Origin: Photobacterium angustum
GTDB lineage: Bacteria > Pseudomonadota > Gammaproteobacteria > Enterobacterales > Vibrionaceae
Assembly (NCBI RefSeq): GCF_003026365.1
Contig: NZ_PYOM01000009.1
Span: 124,001-188,000 of the forward strand
Length of the DNA stretch: 64,000 bases
Reading direction: 5' to 3'
Shown here: one piece after another, positions 28,099 to 37,260 of the stretch
How the letters are laid out: each line of letters starts with the position of its first letter
How positions within the stretch are numbered: position 1 is the stretch's first letter
The notes under the pieces: generated by a model
Databases searched by the model: none
What the model saw: the letters and a program-made list of their open reading frames with translations, nothing else
What the model was told of the DNA's origin: nothing
Translations under genes and position numbers: made by a program

Positions 28099-29502
28099 TT
28101 ACAGCGAAAAATGGGATAAAGGGGGGTGGCGTAATAACTCTGCAATGGTTTTTAAGCCAAAGATCAATTGCTGTTGATTTAGTGGTGAGCTAATGGCGAG
28201 TCGTACTGCTGGTTGAATATGATTACCTCTAGGGGTAAATAATTCTGCTGATTTAACTATGACCCCACGAGCTGTTGTTGCCGCTATAAAATCACTTAAG
28301 CGCCAGTCTTCTGGTAATTGCAGCCAAACATGAAAACTATAAATCTGGGTTGTAATGTCAAACTCGCCAAGGTATTGCTGTACCAATAATTGCCGTTGTT
28401 GTATTTCAGTACGAACGGTCGTTAATACCCGATCGGCATCACCATGAACTATTAATTCACAAGCGATAGCAGAGAGCAGTGGGCTGATCATTAAGCTGTG
28501 GTTATACAATGCTGCACTTAGATGTTGCTGCCACTGTTTCGGCACTTGGATGTAACCTAAGCGAAGTCCTGGTGCGAGGCATTTTGATAATCCTCCGATG
28601 TGGATTACATGTTCAGGTGCTAGGTTGATTAAAGGCGGTGGCGGTGAGGGCGGTAGTAATCCGTTGACGTCATCTTCCGCAATTAACACATTATGCTCAC
28701 GACACACGCTAATCACTTCTTCACGACGAGAGAGCGGCATTGTTACCGAGGTTGGGTTTTGCTGGGTTGGTGTTAAATATATTAGCCGTGGTTGGTAGAG
28801 TTCACAGGCCGATGCGAGACTTGCAGGGATCACCCCATCTTCATCCATCTCAACACTTTTTAGGGTAATACCATGTTGACGAGCAAGGGTTAGAAAGCCG
28901 GGATAGCAAAATTGTTCGACTAACACAGTATCACCAGCACGACAGAAAATACTCAGCAATAATTCCGCAGCATGTTGTGCGCCTGAGGTGAAGTACATCT
29001 GCTCTGATGAAACATCAATACCTTTTTGATTTAACCATTGGCAAACGATATGGCGATGATTATCGATCCCTTGTGGTGGCTGATACAGCATAATGTCATT
29101 TAATTGCGAGGGATTGGCACTAATTTTTGCCATGGCGCTGCTTATCATTTCACTGCGATCAAATCGCGGAGGAATGTTATAGCCGAAATTACATTCTTCA
29201 GTCTGTAACTCTTCTAATTGATAGATCCAGTGATGGTTTTTATTGTTATCACAGACATACGTCCCAGCCCCAATACGAGCTTCGACAAGATGACGTCGTT
29301 CCGCTTCTGCATAAGCACGTGTCACTGTACCGACGGTAACCTGTAATTGATCGGCAAGTGCGCGGTGTGTGGGGAGTTTCTCCCCAATTGCGATGTCACC
29401 TTGCTCGATAGCTCGTGCAATTCCATCTGCAATTTGACGATAAAGTGGTTCTTTAGCTTTAGCGATAAGTTGGATATTTAATAACTTTTTCTCGATTGTC
29501 AT
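28099..29502 (-). CDS. MocR-type GntR regulator with aminotransferase-like domain
   Basis: PLP-dependent transcription factor of the MocR subfamily, 467 aa. The N-terminal winged helix (about residues 8-80) has the GntR pattern GEKLPTHRALADQLQVTVGT. The rest is a fold-type I aminotransferase domain with the PLP-binding Lys in HIGGLSKCLAPGLRLGY and the Asp in AEDDVNGL. ATG at 29502 has AAAGGA about 11 nt upstream; the frame extends 20 codons further but without a good start. It is divergent from a LysE-family exporter, and a perfect palindrome lies between them, so it probably controls that exporter in response to an amino acid or vitamin B6 form. Confidence 0.9.
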   Translation of the reverse strand: MTIEKKLLNIQLIAKAKEPLYRQIADGIARAIEQGDIAIGEKLPTHRALADQLQVTVGTVTRAYAEAERRHLVEARIGAGTYVCDNNKNHHWIYQLEELQTEECNFGYNIPPRFDRSEMISSAMAKISANPSQLNDIMLYQPPQGIDNHRHIVCQWLNQKGIDVSSEQMYFTSGAQHAAELLLSIFCRAGDTVLVEQFCYPGFLTLARQHGITLKSVEMDEDGVIPASLASACELYQPRLIYLTPTQQNPTSVTMPLSRREEVISVCREHNVLIAEDDVNGLLPPSPPPPLINLAPEHVIHIGGLSKCLAPGLRLGYIQVPKQWQQHLSAALYNHSLMISPLLSAIACELIVHGDADRVLTTVRTEIQQRQLLVQQYLGEFDITTQIYSFHVWLQLPEDWRLSDFIAATTARGVIVKSAELFTPRGNHIQPAVRLAISSPLNQQQLIFGLKTIAELLRHPPLSHFSL

Positions 29503-29608
29503 GGTGACAATAAATCCTTTGATCTTAATAACTTCCCTTGTTAGGTTAAATTGTGCGCACAAAACAACCGTATTGCCAGAGATTTTTTATGTTGTCGCGA
29601 AATAACTA

Positions 29609-29628
29609 AAATTGTATCGATACAATTT
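29609..29628. promoter_or_regulatory. Perfect 20-bp palindrome, likely MocR operator
   Basis: AAATTGTATCGATACAATTT is fully self-complementary and lies midway between the divergent MocR and LysE starts (107 bp and 53 bp away). GntR/MocR regulators commonly bind TTGTAT..ATACAA-type elements, so this is the probable shared operator. Confidence 0.7.
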
Positions 29629-29680
29629 CGTGGGAGATGATCTGGATAGTTTTATTTCTATCGTTTATTAAGGAAAGTGT

Positions 29681-30280
29681 GTGGAAGGATCAACAATCAT
29701 CTCAGTTATTTTATTTGCCATATTAATGACATGTACGCCGGGGCCTAACAATATGATGGTGACCGCCTCTGGAGCGAACTTTGGTTATTGGCGTAGTGTT
29801 CCACATATTATGGGGATCAGTGTGGGTATGGCGAGCATGATCAGTTTACTGGCGGCAGGGCTAGGCATTATTTTTGAACGTTATCCTATGGTTCACGAGG
29901 GATTAAAAGTTGTTGGGTGTGCGTACTTATTGTATTTAGCATGGAAAATAGCCACCGCTGGCAGCATGAGTAAAACGGAGCAAAAAGTGAAGGCGAAACC
30001 GATGAGTGTATTCTCTGCTGCTCTGTTTCAATACGTTAATCCTAAAGCATGGATGATGTCTGCAACGGCAGTAAGCACCTTCGCCGTTAGCGGGGAGCAC
30101 TATTGGTTATCGATATCAATAATTGTGACGGTATTTTTCGTGGTGGGGCTTGCTTGCGTTTCGCTATGGACTGCAACTGGAGTGGTGATACGCCATTGGC
30201 TAACATCTGAACGTCGTACGATGAGGTTTAATCAGACGATGGGAGCACTAACGGCTGCGTGCGTGGTGATGATTTGGTAG
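29681..30280 (+). CDS. LysE/RhtB-family amino-acid exporter
   Basis: Inner-membrane exporter, 199 aa with about six hydrophobic segments. The N-terminal signature TCTPGPNNMMVTASGANFG is the LysE/RhtB motif. GTG start at 29681 with AGGAAA upstream. Divergent from the MocR regulator, which suggests the exported compound (an amino acid or related amine) is also the regulator's effector; the exact substrate cannot be read from sequence. Confidence 0.88.
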   Translation: MEGSTIISVILFAILMTCTPGPNNMMVTASGANFGYWRSVPHIMGISVGMASMISLLAAGLGIIFERYPMVHEGLKVVGCAYLLYLAWKIATAGSMSKTEQKVKAKPMSVFSAALFQYVNPKAWMMSATAVSTFAVSGEHYWLSISIIVTVFFVVGLACVSLWTATGVVIRHWLTSERRTMRFNQTMGALTAACVVMIW

Positions 30281-30311
30281 TGATTGAGGTTTTTATAGAT
30301 CACTAAAAATA

Positions 30312-30342
30312 ACAACGCCAACGAAGTGCTCGTTGGCGTTGT
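30312..30342 (-). terminator. Terminator of yheS
   Basis: A perfect 13-bp stem (30312-30324 with 30330-30342) is followed on the minus strand by TTATTTTT, 16 bp beyond the yheS stop. On the plus strand no T run follows, so it mainly serves yheS. Confidence 0.8.
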
Positions 30343-30357
30343 GGGTGTTAGGCGATA

Positions 30358-32280
30358 TTATTCAGCGTTAAATTGAGATTCCATCTCTTCTAATTGCTCT
30401 TGTAACTCCATCCAAGCCACTTCAACATCTTCCAAATCAGATTTTGCATCACCTTGCAGTTTTAATTGCTCATTCATTCGGACTTTGTTCTCCGCCTCAT
30501 AAATACTGCTATCGCTTAATGCGGTTTCCGCATCGGTGATAATGGTATTGAGCTTGTCCATTTGCTTTTCAAGCTTGGTGATTTCTTTACGAATAGGGGC
30601 TGTTTGTTTACGGAACTCTGCCTCTAGACGTTTTTGCTCTTTACGCGATGCCGCGCTGTTATCTTTGTTGGTTTCAGGTTTTGTTGCTTGTTGATCACGT
30701 CGCTCATTACGTTGTTGCTCGGTAAGCCATTTGTGATAATCATTTAAATCACCATCAAACGGTACGACTTGGCGATCATGGACTAAATATAAGTCATCGG
30801 TTGTTGCACGTAATAAGTAACGGTCGTGACTGACAATAACCATTGCACCTTCATAAGATTGCAGTGCCAACGTCAGTGCTTGGCGCATATCTAAATCAAG
30901 GTGGTTGGTTGGCTCATCGAGCAGCAATAGGTTAGGACGTTGCCATACAATCAGTGCTAGCACTAAGCGGGCTTTCTCACCGCCAGAAAACGGACCGACT
31001 TTTTCTAGTGCTTTATCACCAATAAAACCAAAACTACCTAAATAATCACGGAGTTGTTGCTCGGTTGCTTGTGGCGCAATACGTGCCATATGCTGAACTG
31101 GGGTATCATCAAGGTACAAGGTTTCTAATTGGTGCTGGGCAAAGTAACCAATTTTAACCCCCTGCGAATACGCCATATCACCGGCTTTCGCTGGTAAATC
31201 ACCAGATAGCATTTTGATCAGGGTAGATTTACCGGCACCATTTCGACCAAGTAGGCCAATACGACTACCAGGAACAAGATTTAGGCGAATTTTTTCTAAA
31301 ATCAGTAAGTCGTCATAACCTGCGGCAACCTGATCCATCATTAAGATCGGGTTCGGCAGAGCACTTGGCTCGCGGAATTCAAAACTGAATGGGTTATCAA
31401 ACTGAGCCGGTAACACTTTTTCCATCCGCTCAAGGGCTTTAATACGACTTTGCGCTTGGCGTGCTTTACTGGCCTTGTAACGGAAACGTTCAATGTATGA
31501 CTGCATGTGCGTCATTTGCTTTTGTTGTTTCTGGTACATCGCTTGTTGTAACACCAGTTTTTCGGCGCGTTGTACTTCAAACGATGAATAGTTACCGGTG
31601 TAACTGTGCATGGTTTGATTTTCAATATGGATAATGCGGTTAACCACGGGATCTAAGAAGTCGCGGTCATGGGAAATCAATACCAAGGTACCACGGTAGC
31701 TTTGAAGCCATTTTTCCAGCCACATTACTGCATCTAAATCTAAGTGGTTAGTTGGCTCATCGAGTAGTAGTAGATCAGAGCGGCATAATAGCGCTTGGGC
31801 AAGGTTAAGGCGCATACGCCAACCACCCGAAAATTGGGTCAGGTTCCATTGCATCTGATGCTGTGAAAAGCCTAGGCCGTCAAGTAATTCTGCCGCGCGG
31901 GCATTGATACTATAGCCACCAATGGTATCCATTTTTCCGTGAAGCTCTGCGACTTTAGTGCCGTCATCAGCTTGCTCTGCGGCAAGCAGTTGGCGCTCAA
32001 GTTCACGATACTCACGGTCGCCATCAATCACATATTCAATAGCTGCGCGGTCTAAGGCTGGTGTCTCCTGAGCAACCCACGCCATTTCCCAGTTACTTGG
32101 AAATTGGCAGTTGCCAGCATCTAAGCTGAGCTCATTTTTCAGTAAAGCGAACAGGGTCGATTTACCACAACCGTTTTTACCGACAAGACCGACTTTGTCG
32201 CCCGGGTGGATCGTTGAAGTGGCGTTTTCAAGTAATACTTTGCCACCGCGTAGAAGTTGGATATCTGAAAAGATAATCAT
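30358..32280 (-). CDS. yheS: ABC-F family ATPase YheS
   Basis: Soluble ABC-F protein of the group that acts on ribosomes (translation factors, not transporters). Two ABC domains are present with Walker A GKNGCGKST (about residue 36) and GRNGAGKST (about 345), signature motifs FSGGWRMRL and FSGGEKARL, and Walker B LLLLDEPTNHLDLD in both. Between them is the ABC-F linker rich in Lys/Gln; the C-terminus is a charged coiled coil. ATG at 32280 gives 640 aa; a TTG immediately upstream is possible. Divergent from kefG as in E. coli. Confidence 0.94.
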   Translation of the reverse strand: MIIFSDIQLLRGGKVLLENATSTIHPGDKVGLVGKNGCGKSTLFALLKNELSLDAGNCQFPSNWEMAWVAQETPALDRAAIEYVIDGDREYRELERQLLAAEQADDGTKVAELHGKMDTIGGYSINARAAELLDGLGFSQHQMQWNLTQFSGGWRMRLNLAQALLCRSDLLLLDEPTNHLDLDAVMWLEKWLQSYRGTLVLISHDRDFLDPVVNRIIHIENQTMHSYTGNYSSFEVQRAEKLVLQQAMYQKQQKQMTHMQSYIERFRYKASKARQAQSRIKALERMEKVLPAQFDNPFSFEFREPSALPNPILMMDQVAAGYDDLLILEKIRLNLVPGSRIGLLGRNGAGKSTLIKMLSGDLPAKAGDMAYSQGVKIGYFAQHQLETLYLDDTPVQHMARIAPQATEQQLRDYLGSFGFIGDKALEKVGPFSGGEKARLVLALIVWQRPNLLLLDEPTNHLDLDMRQALTLALQSYEGAMVIVSHDRYLLRATTDDLYLVHDRQVVPFDGDLNDYHKWLTEQQRNERRDQQATKPETNKDNSAASRKEQKRLEAEFRKQTAPIRKEITKLEKQMDKLNTIITDAETALSDSSIYEAENKVRMNEQLKLQGDAKSDLEDVEVAWMELQEQLEEMESQFNAE

Positions 32281-32509
32281 CAATATTGCCGGGGTCTTGC
32301 CCGCTCCACTAAATAAACTGGACTTATGGGCGGAAGTCTAACTCAAACAGCGCAGAGTGGCTAACATCTCTCTATTGCTTTAGATTACGTTTTGCTGAAC
32401 AAATGATAAACAAAAGATCATGTTTGTTAACAATTAGGTATGATGGAATAATACTGAGCAAGTACTTATTGTTGCACATGATGAATATGAACGATTGTAA
32501 AAGGATGTT
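32281..32509. promoter_or_regulatory. yheS-kefG divergent promoter region
   Basis: A 229-bp spacer. A plausible kefG promoter is TTGTTA, 17 bp, AATAAT (about 32425-32453). The kefG start is preceded by AAAGGA. Nothing else was seen. Confidence 0.4.
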
Positions 32510-33097
32510 ATGACACGACAAAACTTACCATCAATTCTCATTATTTTTGCTCATCCTGACCCTGATGAGTCCGTTGCTAATCGCGCAATGTTGCAAGACA
32601 TTGAGCTATTAGGTCACGTTACTGTGCATGATTTATATGCCACGTACCCCGATTTCTTTATTGATGTTGTTGCAGAGCATGAGCTGATCGCGAGTCACGA
32701 CATCATTATTTTCCAGCATCCACTCTATATGTATTCCTGCCCATCACTATTGAAAGAGTGGTTTGATAGAGTGTTAAGCAAAGGCTTTGCCCACGGTGAC
32801 GGTAATGAAACCGTGGGCAAATATTGGCGCTCGGTGATCACTACTGGCGGTGGGGCAGAAGCTTATAGCCCGGATGGTTATAACCGTTATGGTATTGATA
32901 CCATTTTAAAGCCATTTGAAATTTGTGCTGATCTTTGCCAAATGCATTGGTTACCGCCACTTATTTTGCACTGGGCAAGACGCGTCACGCAGGATGAATT
33001 AAACCAACATGCACGCGCATACCAATCATGGTTAGCGAACCCTTTGATTATTGAGCCTCGAATTAGCTTAACGAAGAAGGAGACCAATAATGAGTAA
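32510..33097 (+). CDS. kefG: KefB ancillary flavoprotein KefG
   Basis: NAD(P)H oxidoreductase-fold protein that in E. coli activates the KefB potassium-efflux system. 195 aa. Flavodoxin-like features are [15 protein letters not shown] at the N-terminus, the aromatic motif [19 protein letters not shown] and the TTGG loop. Its 3' end overlaps the kefB start by 8 bp, so the pair is translationally coupled. Confidence 0.92.
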   Translation: MTRQNLPSILIIFAHPDPDESVANRAMLQDIELLGHVTVHDLYATYPDFFIDVVAEHELIASHDIIIFQHPLYMYSCPSLLKEWFDRVLSKGFAHGDGNETVGKYWRSVITTGGGAEAYSPDGYNRYGIDTILKPFEICADLCQMHWLPPLILHWARRVTQDELNQHARAYQSWLANPLIIEPRISLTKKETNNE

Positions 33098-34896
33098 TGA
33101 TTTCCTTGTTCTTAGTGTGGTTTTTTTGGCCGCAGCTATTATTGCCGTCCCTTTGGCGCAAAAGCTTGGCTTAGGTTCAGTGTTAGGTTATTTAATTGCG
33201 GGTATTGCCATTGGCCCTTGGGGCTTAGGCTTGATCTCTGATGTTGATGCTATCCTCCATTTCTCTGAATTTGGCGTTGTGTTGTTATTGTTTCTGATTG
33301 GTTTAGAGCTTAATCCGAAAACACTGTGGCAAATGCGTAAACCCATTTTAGGGTTAGGTGGTGGGCAGGTGGTGATCACCAGTGGGGTTATTGCCGTAGT
33401 GGTTATGAGCCTTAATGGATTTTTGCCTTCGTTGACCTGGCGCGATGCAGCCGTGATTGGCATGGGATTAGCGTTATCTTCAACAGCCATTGCACTACGT
33501 GTAATAGAAGAGCAGCAATTATCAGGAAGTGAAACCGGGCAATCGGGTTTTGCGGTACTGCTATTTCAAGATATAGCAGTGATCCCAATGCTTGCCTTAC
33601 TCCCTGCTCTCGCTGGCGGTAAGGGGGGGGAGTTGGAATGATGCGTTCTGGATGTTAGGTGGTATCGCCGTATTACTTGTCGGTGGGCATTTTTTACTTC
33701 GTCCACTGTTTCGTTATGTGGTGATGAGTGGTGTTCGTGAATTGTTTAATGTTGCTGCATTACTGTTAGTGCTTGGTATTGCATTGATTATGCAGGCGCT
33801 TGGATTATCCATGGCGTTAGGGGCATTCTTAGCGGGGGTGCTATTAGCTGAGAGCGAATATCGCCATGAATTAGAAATTGCGATAGAGCCGTTTAAAGGA
33901 TTATTACTGGGGCTGTTTTTTATCTCAGTGGGTATGGCGGTAAATATTGGGTTACTGTGGCAATATCCATTACAGATTTTAGCCGCGGTATTAGCGTTAA
34001 TCGCAGTAAAAGGAATCGTGCTCTATCTTTTAGCTCGGATATTCGGCGTAAGAGAAAAGTCACGTAGTCAGATGGCGGCGATTTTAAGTCAGGGTGGTGA
34101 GTTTGCGTTTGTCCTGTTTACTGCCGCTCGTGCTGAAGGTTTACTCGATGCGCAATTATTAGCTTTTTTGCTGGTGGTTGTAAGTATATCAATGATGACA
34201 ACACCGCTCGTATTAACGCTTCAAAAGCGTTGGTTTGTACGAAGCTTCAAAGCGAGTGAGCAACCTGAGCCAGAGTCGGATATTGTTGACCGTGCACCTC
34301 GTGTCATCATTACGGGTTTTGGACGCTTTGGACAAGTTATAGGACGATTACTGTTTGCTAATAAAATTAAAGTAACCGTACTTGAACGAGATCCGAGCCA
34401 AATCCAATTTTTACGCAAGTTCGGTTATAAAGTTTTTTACGGTGATGCTACTCAGTTAGATTTGCTCCGCGCAGCAGGGGCAGATAATGCGGAAGCAATT
34501 ATTATCTGTACTGATGCACCGACAGAAGTCATGGAAGTGGTGGCTATTTGCCAACAACATTTCCCGCACTTAAAAATATTAGCGCGGGCGAGAAGTCGTG
34601 TTGAAGCGCATCAATTACTAGGTCAAGGCGTTGAATGTTTCTCACGTGAAACTTTTGCCGGTGCTCTTGATTTAGGTCGCCAAGCCCTCATATCTCTAGG
34701 TATGCATCCGTATAAAGCGAAACGTGCTGAGGCACATTTTCGAAAAATAGATACACAAGCCTTACGGGATCTATTGCCGCAACATAGTGAAGAAGTCAAT
34801 CTCGCTTCGCGGCAAAAAGAAGCCCGTAAAGAGTTAGAAGAAATTTTCGATCGTGAAATGCGAGGCGAGGAAGAACGCCATCATGGTTGGGATTAA
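33090..34896 (+). pseudogene. kefB: Glutathione-gated K+/H+ antiporter KefB, frameshifted at a G8 run
   Basis: CPA2 antiporter protecting against electrophiles. The frame from the ATG at 33090 codes for the first six or so membrane segments, then stops at 33641 (183 codons). The rest, from about 33631 to 34896, continues in the +1 frame with remaining membrane segments (MALGAFLAGVLLAESEYRHELE), then a TrkA-N/RCK domain (VIITGFGRFGQVIGRLL). The break is at eight consecutive G at 33623-33630. With seven G the reading would be continuous (about 601 aa, the E. coli KefB length) and well aligned with the family. This may be a sequencing error in a homopolymer, a real mutation, or a slippage-prone switch. 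Confidence 0.88.
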
Positions 34897-34931
34897 GCTA
34901 ACGCTTGTGTAATGATCAAGGAAAGAGCAGG

Positions 34932-35141
34932 ATGATAAAAAAACGATTTATCGCAGGGGCTGCATGCCCTAGTTGTCAAACCATCGATACTTTACGCTGG
35001 TGGCAGCAAGATGATGTTGAATATGTTGAATGTGTGGCTTGTGATCATTCAGATACACGGGTGCCGCAATCGGTACAAGAAAGTGAACAACTTTCGTCAA
35101 CGACCAAACAACAAGTGATAGGTGTTTTTAAACCTGACTAA
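34932..35141 (+). CDS. yheV: Zinc-ribbon-like protein YheV
   Basis: Small conserved protein (69 aa) with two CxxC pairs, CPSC and CVAC, typical of a metal-binding ribbon, and the family end GVFKPD. ATG at 34932 (MIKKRFIAGAACPSC) matches the family start; the frame extends nine codons upstream without support. 35 bp after kefB, as in E. coli. Confidence 0.88.
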   Translation: MIKKRFIAGAACPSCQTIDTLRWWQQDDVEYVECVACDHSDTRVPQSVQESEQLSSTTKQQVIGVFKPD

Positions 35142-35224
35142 ATACGGTATTAGCATCATTGCCATATTATCCTGTATGATGTCGCGCAAAACTTATCACC
35201 CCAAGCTCAAATTTTGGAGTAAAC

Positions 35225-35788
35225 ATGAAAGTCGCTAAAGACACAGTAGTAAGCCTAGCTTACCAAGTGAAAACTGAAGATGGTGTAGTTGTAGATCAAT
35301 CAACAGTTGAAGCTCCACTTGATTACCTTCACGGTCACAACAATCTAATTCCTGGCCTTGAAGCAGCGCTTGAAGGTCATGTAGCTGGCGACAAGTTCGA
35401 AGTAACTGTTGCTCCTGCTGACGCTTACGGCGAGCACATGGATGAAATGGTTCAACGTGTTCCTGCAAACGTATTCCAAGGTGTTGATGAAATTACTGTT
35501 GGTATGCGTTTCCTTGCAGATACTGATCAAGGTCCAATTCCTGTTGAAGTAACTGAAGTTGATGGCGATCACGTAGTTGTTGACGGTAACCACATGCTTG
35601 CTGGTCAGACTCTAGGTTTTGACGTTGAAGTTGTAGCAGTACGTGCAGCGACTGAAGAAGAAATTGCACACGGTCACCTACATCAAGGTGGTGGTTGTTG
35701 TGGCGGCGAAGGCGGTTGTGGCGATCACGGTGACAGTGACGAAGGTTGCTGCGGTGGCGAAGAGAAAGGCGGTTGCTGCTCTCACTAA
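35225..35788 (+). CDS. slyD: FKBP-type peptidyl-prolyl isomerase SlyD
   Basis: Cytoplasmic prolyl isomerase and chaperone that also delivers nickel to hydrogenase in E. coli. The N-terminal FKBP domain is interrupted by the insert-in-flap domain (about residues 70-120); the C-terminal 38 residues are a Gly/Cys/His-rich metal-binding tail with several CC pairs. 187 aa. Ends at a bidirectional terminator shared with slyX. Confidence 0.95.
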   Translation: MKVAKDTVVSLAYQVKTEDGVVVDQSTVEAPLDYLHGHNNLIPGLEAALEGHVAGDKFEVTVAPADAYGEHMDEMVQRVPANVFQGVDEITVGMRFLADTDQGPIPVEVTEVDGDHVVVDGNHMLAGQTLGFDVEVVAVRAATEEEIAHGHLHQGGGCCGGEGGCGDHGDSDEGCCGGEEKGGCCSH

Positions 35789-35808
35789 TATCATTTGATG
35801 ATATCAAT

Positions 35809-35836
35809 AAAAAAGGAAGCTTAGGCTTCCTTTTTT
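35809..35836. terminator. Bidirectional terminator between slyD and slyX
   Basis: AAAAAAGGAAGC pairs perfectly with GCTTCCTTTTTT around TTAG. The genes converge on it. Confidence 0.9.
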
Positions 35837-35861
35837 GTTTTCATTTTTTAGTCAAACACGA

Positions 35862-36083
35862 TTAATAGTGTGGCGGCGGAGTTTCTTCCGACTCGCTAGC
35901 CATATTTGGTGCTTGCATACCTTTTACTTTACCCACTAAAAATCTCATCTGAACTTCCATGCGGTCAATCATGAACTGTTGCTTGGTAAGGGCATCATTA
36001 AGATCATCAATAGTTTGCTCTTGAAAGGCTTGTTTCATTTCAAGTTCATCAATACGGTGTTGTAATTGTTCAATCTCAGTCAT
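35862..36083 (-). CDS. slyX: SlyX protein
   Basis: Short coiled-coil protein of unknown function, conserved next to slyD. 73 aa from ATG at 36083 ([15 protein letters not shown]), with the family end ETPPPHY. An in-frame TTG at 36095 overlapping the upstream stop codon is an alternative start. The tight spacing implies cotranscription with the WD40 lipoprotein upstream. Confidence 0.9.
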   Translation of the reverse strand: MTEIEQLQHRIDELEMKQAFQEQTIDDLNDALTKQQFMIDRMEVQMRFLVGKVKGMQAPNMASESEETPPPHY

Positions 36084-36091
36084 GGTCGTTT

Positions 36092-37069
36092 TCAATCGGT
36101 TGACCAGGCTTGGGCAAATCCAGATGATGCTCCAGAGATGACGTTACCTGTAGGGCTAATAGCGACATCATACACCACTGCTGTAGCGGGTCGAGTATCT
36201 TGCTGAGGTTCAGCCTTCCAACTCCCCATATTTTTTCCATCTGATGTTTGCCATAGCTCCACTCGGCGTGAGGGAGTGCCGGTGGCTATCATTGATCCGT
36301 CGTCAGAAAAACGTGCACTGGAAAGGGTTTGTTGGCGAAGAGTTATATCTAGCTCTGATATTTTCTTTCCGTTGGTTAAATCCCAAATAAAGACGTCATT
36401 GGTGCCATCGGCAGTCAGTGCAAATTTTCCATCTCGTTGTAGTGCGACTCGAGTAATGCGACTTTTATGAGGGAAACGATACAAGATTTGTCCTGTTCGG
36501 GTATCCCATAAATAGCCATTATGATCATTGCCGCCTGATAGAGCGTAACGACCATTAGGAGAGAGAGCGACACTATTAACTTTCTCTTTATGTGCTAAAA
36601 ACTCAAGTCTTCTTCCTGTGCTAATATTGATAAACAAGGCCTTACCATTACTTAGCGCTAATAAGATGTCGTCGCCATTATTGGCAATAGCGACATCTCT
36701 AATGGTAGCGTCATCAATAGACCATAAACCTTGAGCTTGGGACCAGCCAAGATCCCAAATAGCAAAATTTTGTGCTGTTGCCGTGATAGCAAAACGTTTA
36801 TTGTCAGAAATATGGCTACTTACCACAGTACTGTGATGTTGATCTTGAGAACCAAAATCAGCTAACTTTTTGTTTTGATGTAAGTCCCATAGCGCGATAC
36901 CTTGTTCGACTGCACTAACTATTGCAAAACGACCGTCTCGGCTAAGGCTAAAACTGGTTGCACCTTGTGGGGCTAATTGCCAGCGTTGGACTTCTGAGCC
37001 AGAAAAGAAACAACCACTCAAGGTCAAAGTGGATAAAAATAAACAAAATGAAAAAAAAGTTTTATACAT
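36092..37069 (-). CDS. WD40-repeat beta-propeller lipoprotein
   Basis: Predicted lipoprotein, 325 aa: signal peptide with lipobox LSGC (Cys20), then about seven WD40-like repeats marked by blades such as [32 protein letters not shown] and VELWQTSDG. It is likely a periplasmic-face propeller for protein contacts; function unknown. Other BamB-like propellers are PQQ-type, so this is not BamB. It sits directly upstream of slyX, 8 bp from that gene's ATG. Confidence 0.85.
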   Translation of the reverse strand: MYKTFFSFCLFLSTLTLSGCFFSGSEVQRWQLAPQGATSFSLSRDGRFAIVSAVEQGIALWDLHQNKKLADFGSQDQHHSTVVSSHISDNKRFAITATAQNFAIWDLGWSQAQGLWSIDDATIRDVAIANNGDDILLALSNGKALFINISTGRRLEFLAHKEKVNSVALSPNGRYALSGGNDHNGYLWDTRTGQILYRFPHKSRITRVALQRDGKFALTADGTNDVFIWDLTNGKKISELDITLRQQTLSSARFSDDGSMIATGTPSRRVELWQTSDGKNMGSWKAEPQQDTRPATAVVYDVAISPTGNVISGASSGFAQAWSTD

Positions 37070-37260
37070 TAAGCTCTTGTTCCGCTTGCATAGGGTAACT
37101 AGTAGAGTAAATTAATCTGATTAAATAACTGAACTGACTTGCTTTTTACAGTTACTTAATCAAATGCTAGTAGTATATTGTTATAACTTTATTTTCATAC
37201 TCATTCTAAAAAGTACAGTTAAAAAATGAGGCATTGCCTCACTAACTGATGGAGAAATAC

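Noticed and set aside
33592-34896. Reading the second kefB half as an independent gene starting at 33592
   Set aside because: The start lies within the first half, in a different frame, and the sequence before the G run has no family match; it is the rest of kefB.
35235-35807. Several long minus-strand frames opposite slyD
   Set aside because: They are antisense to a well-conserved gene with a clear family match; their composition is that of a shadow frame.
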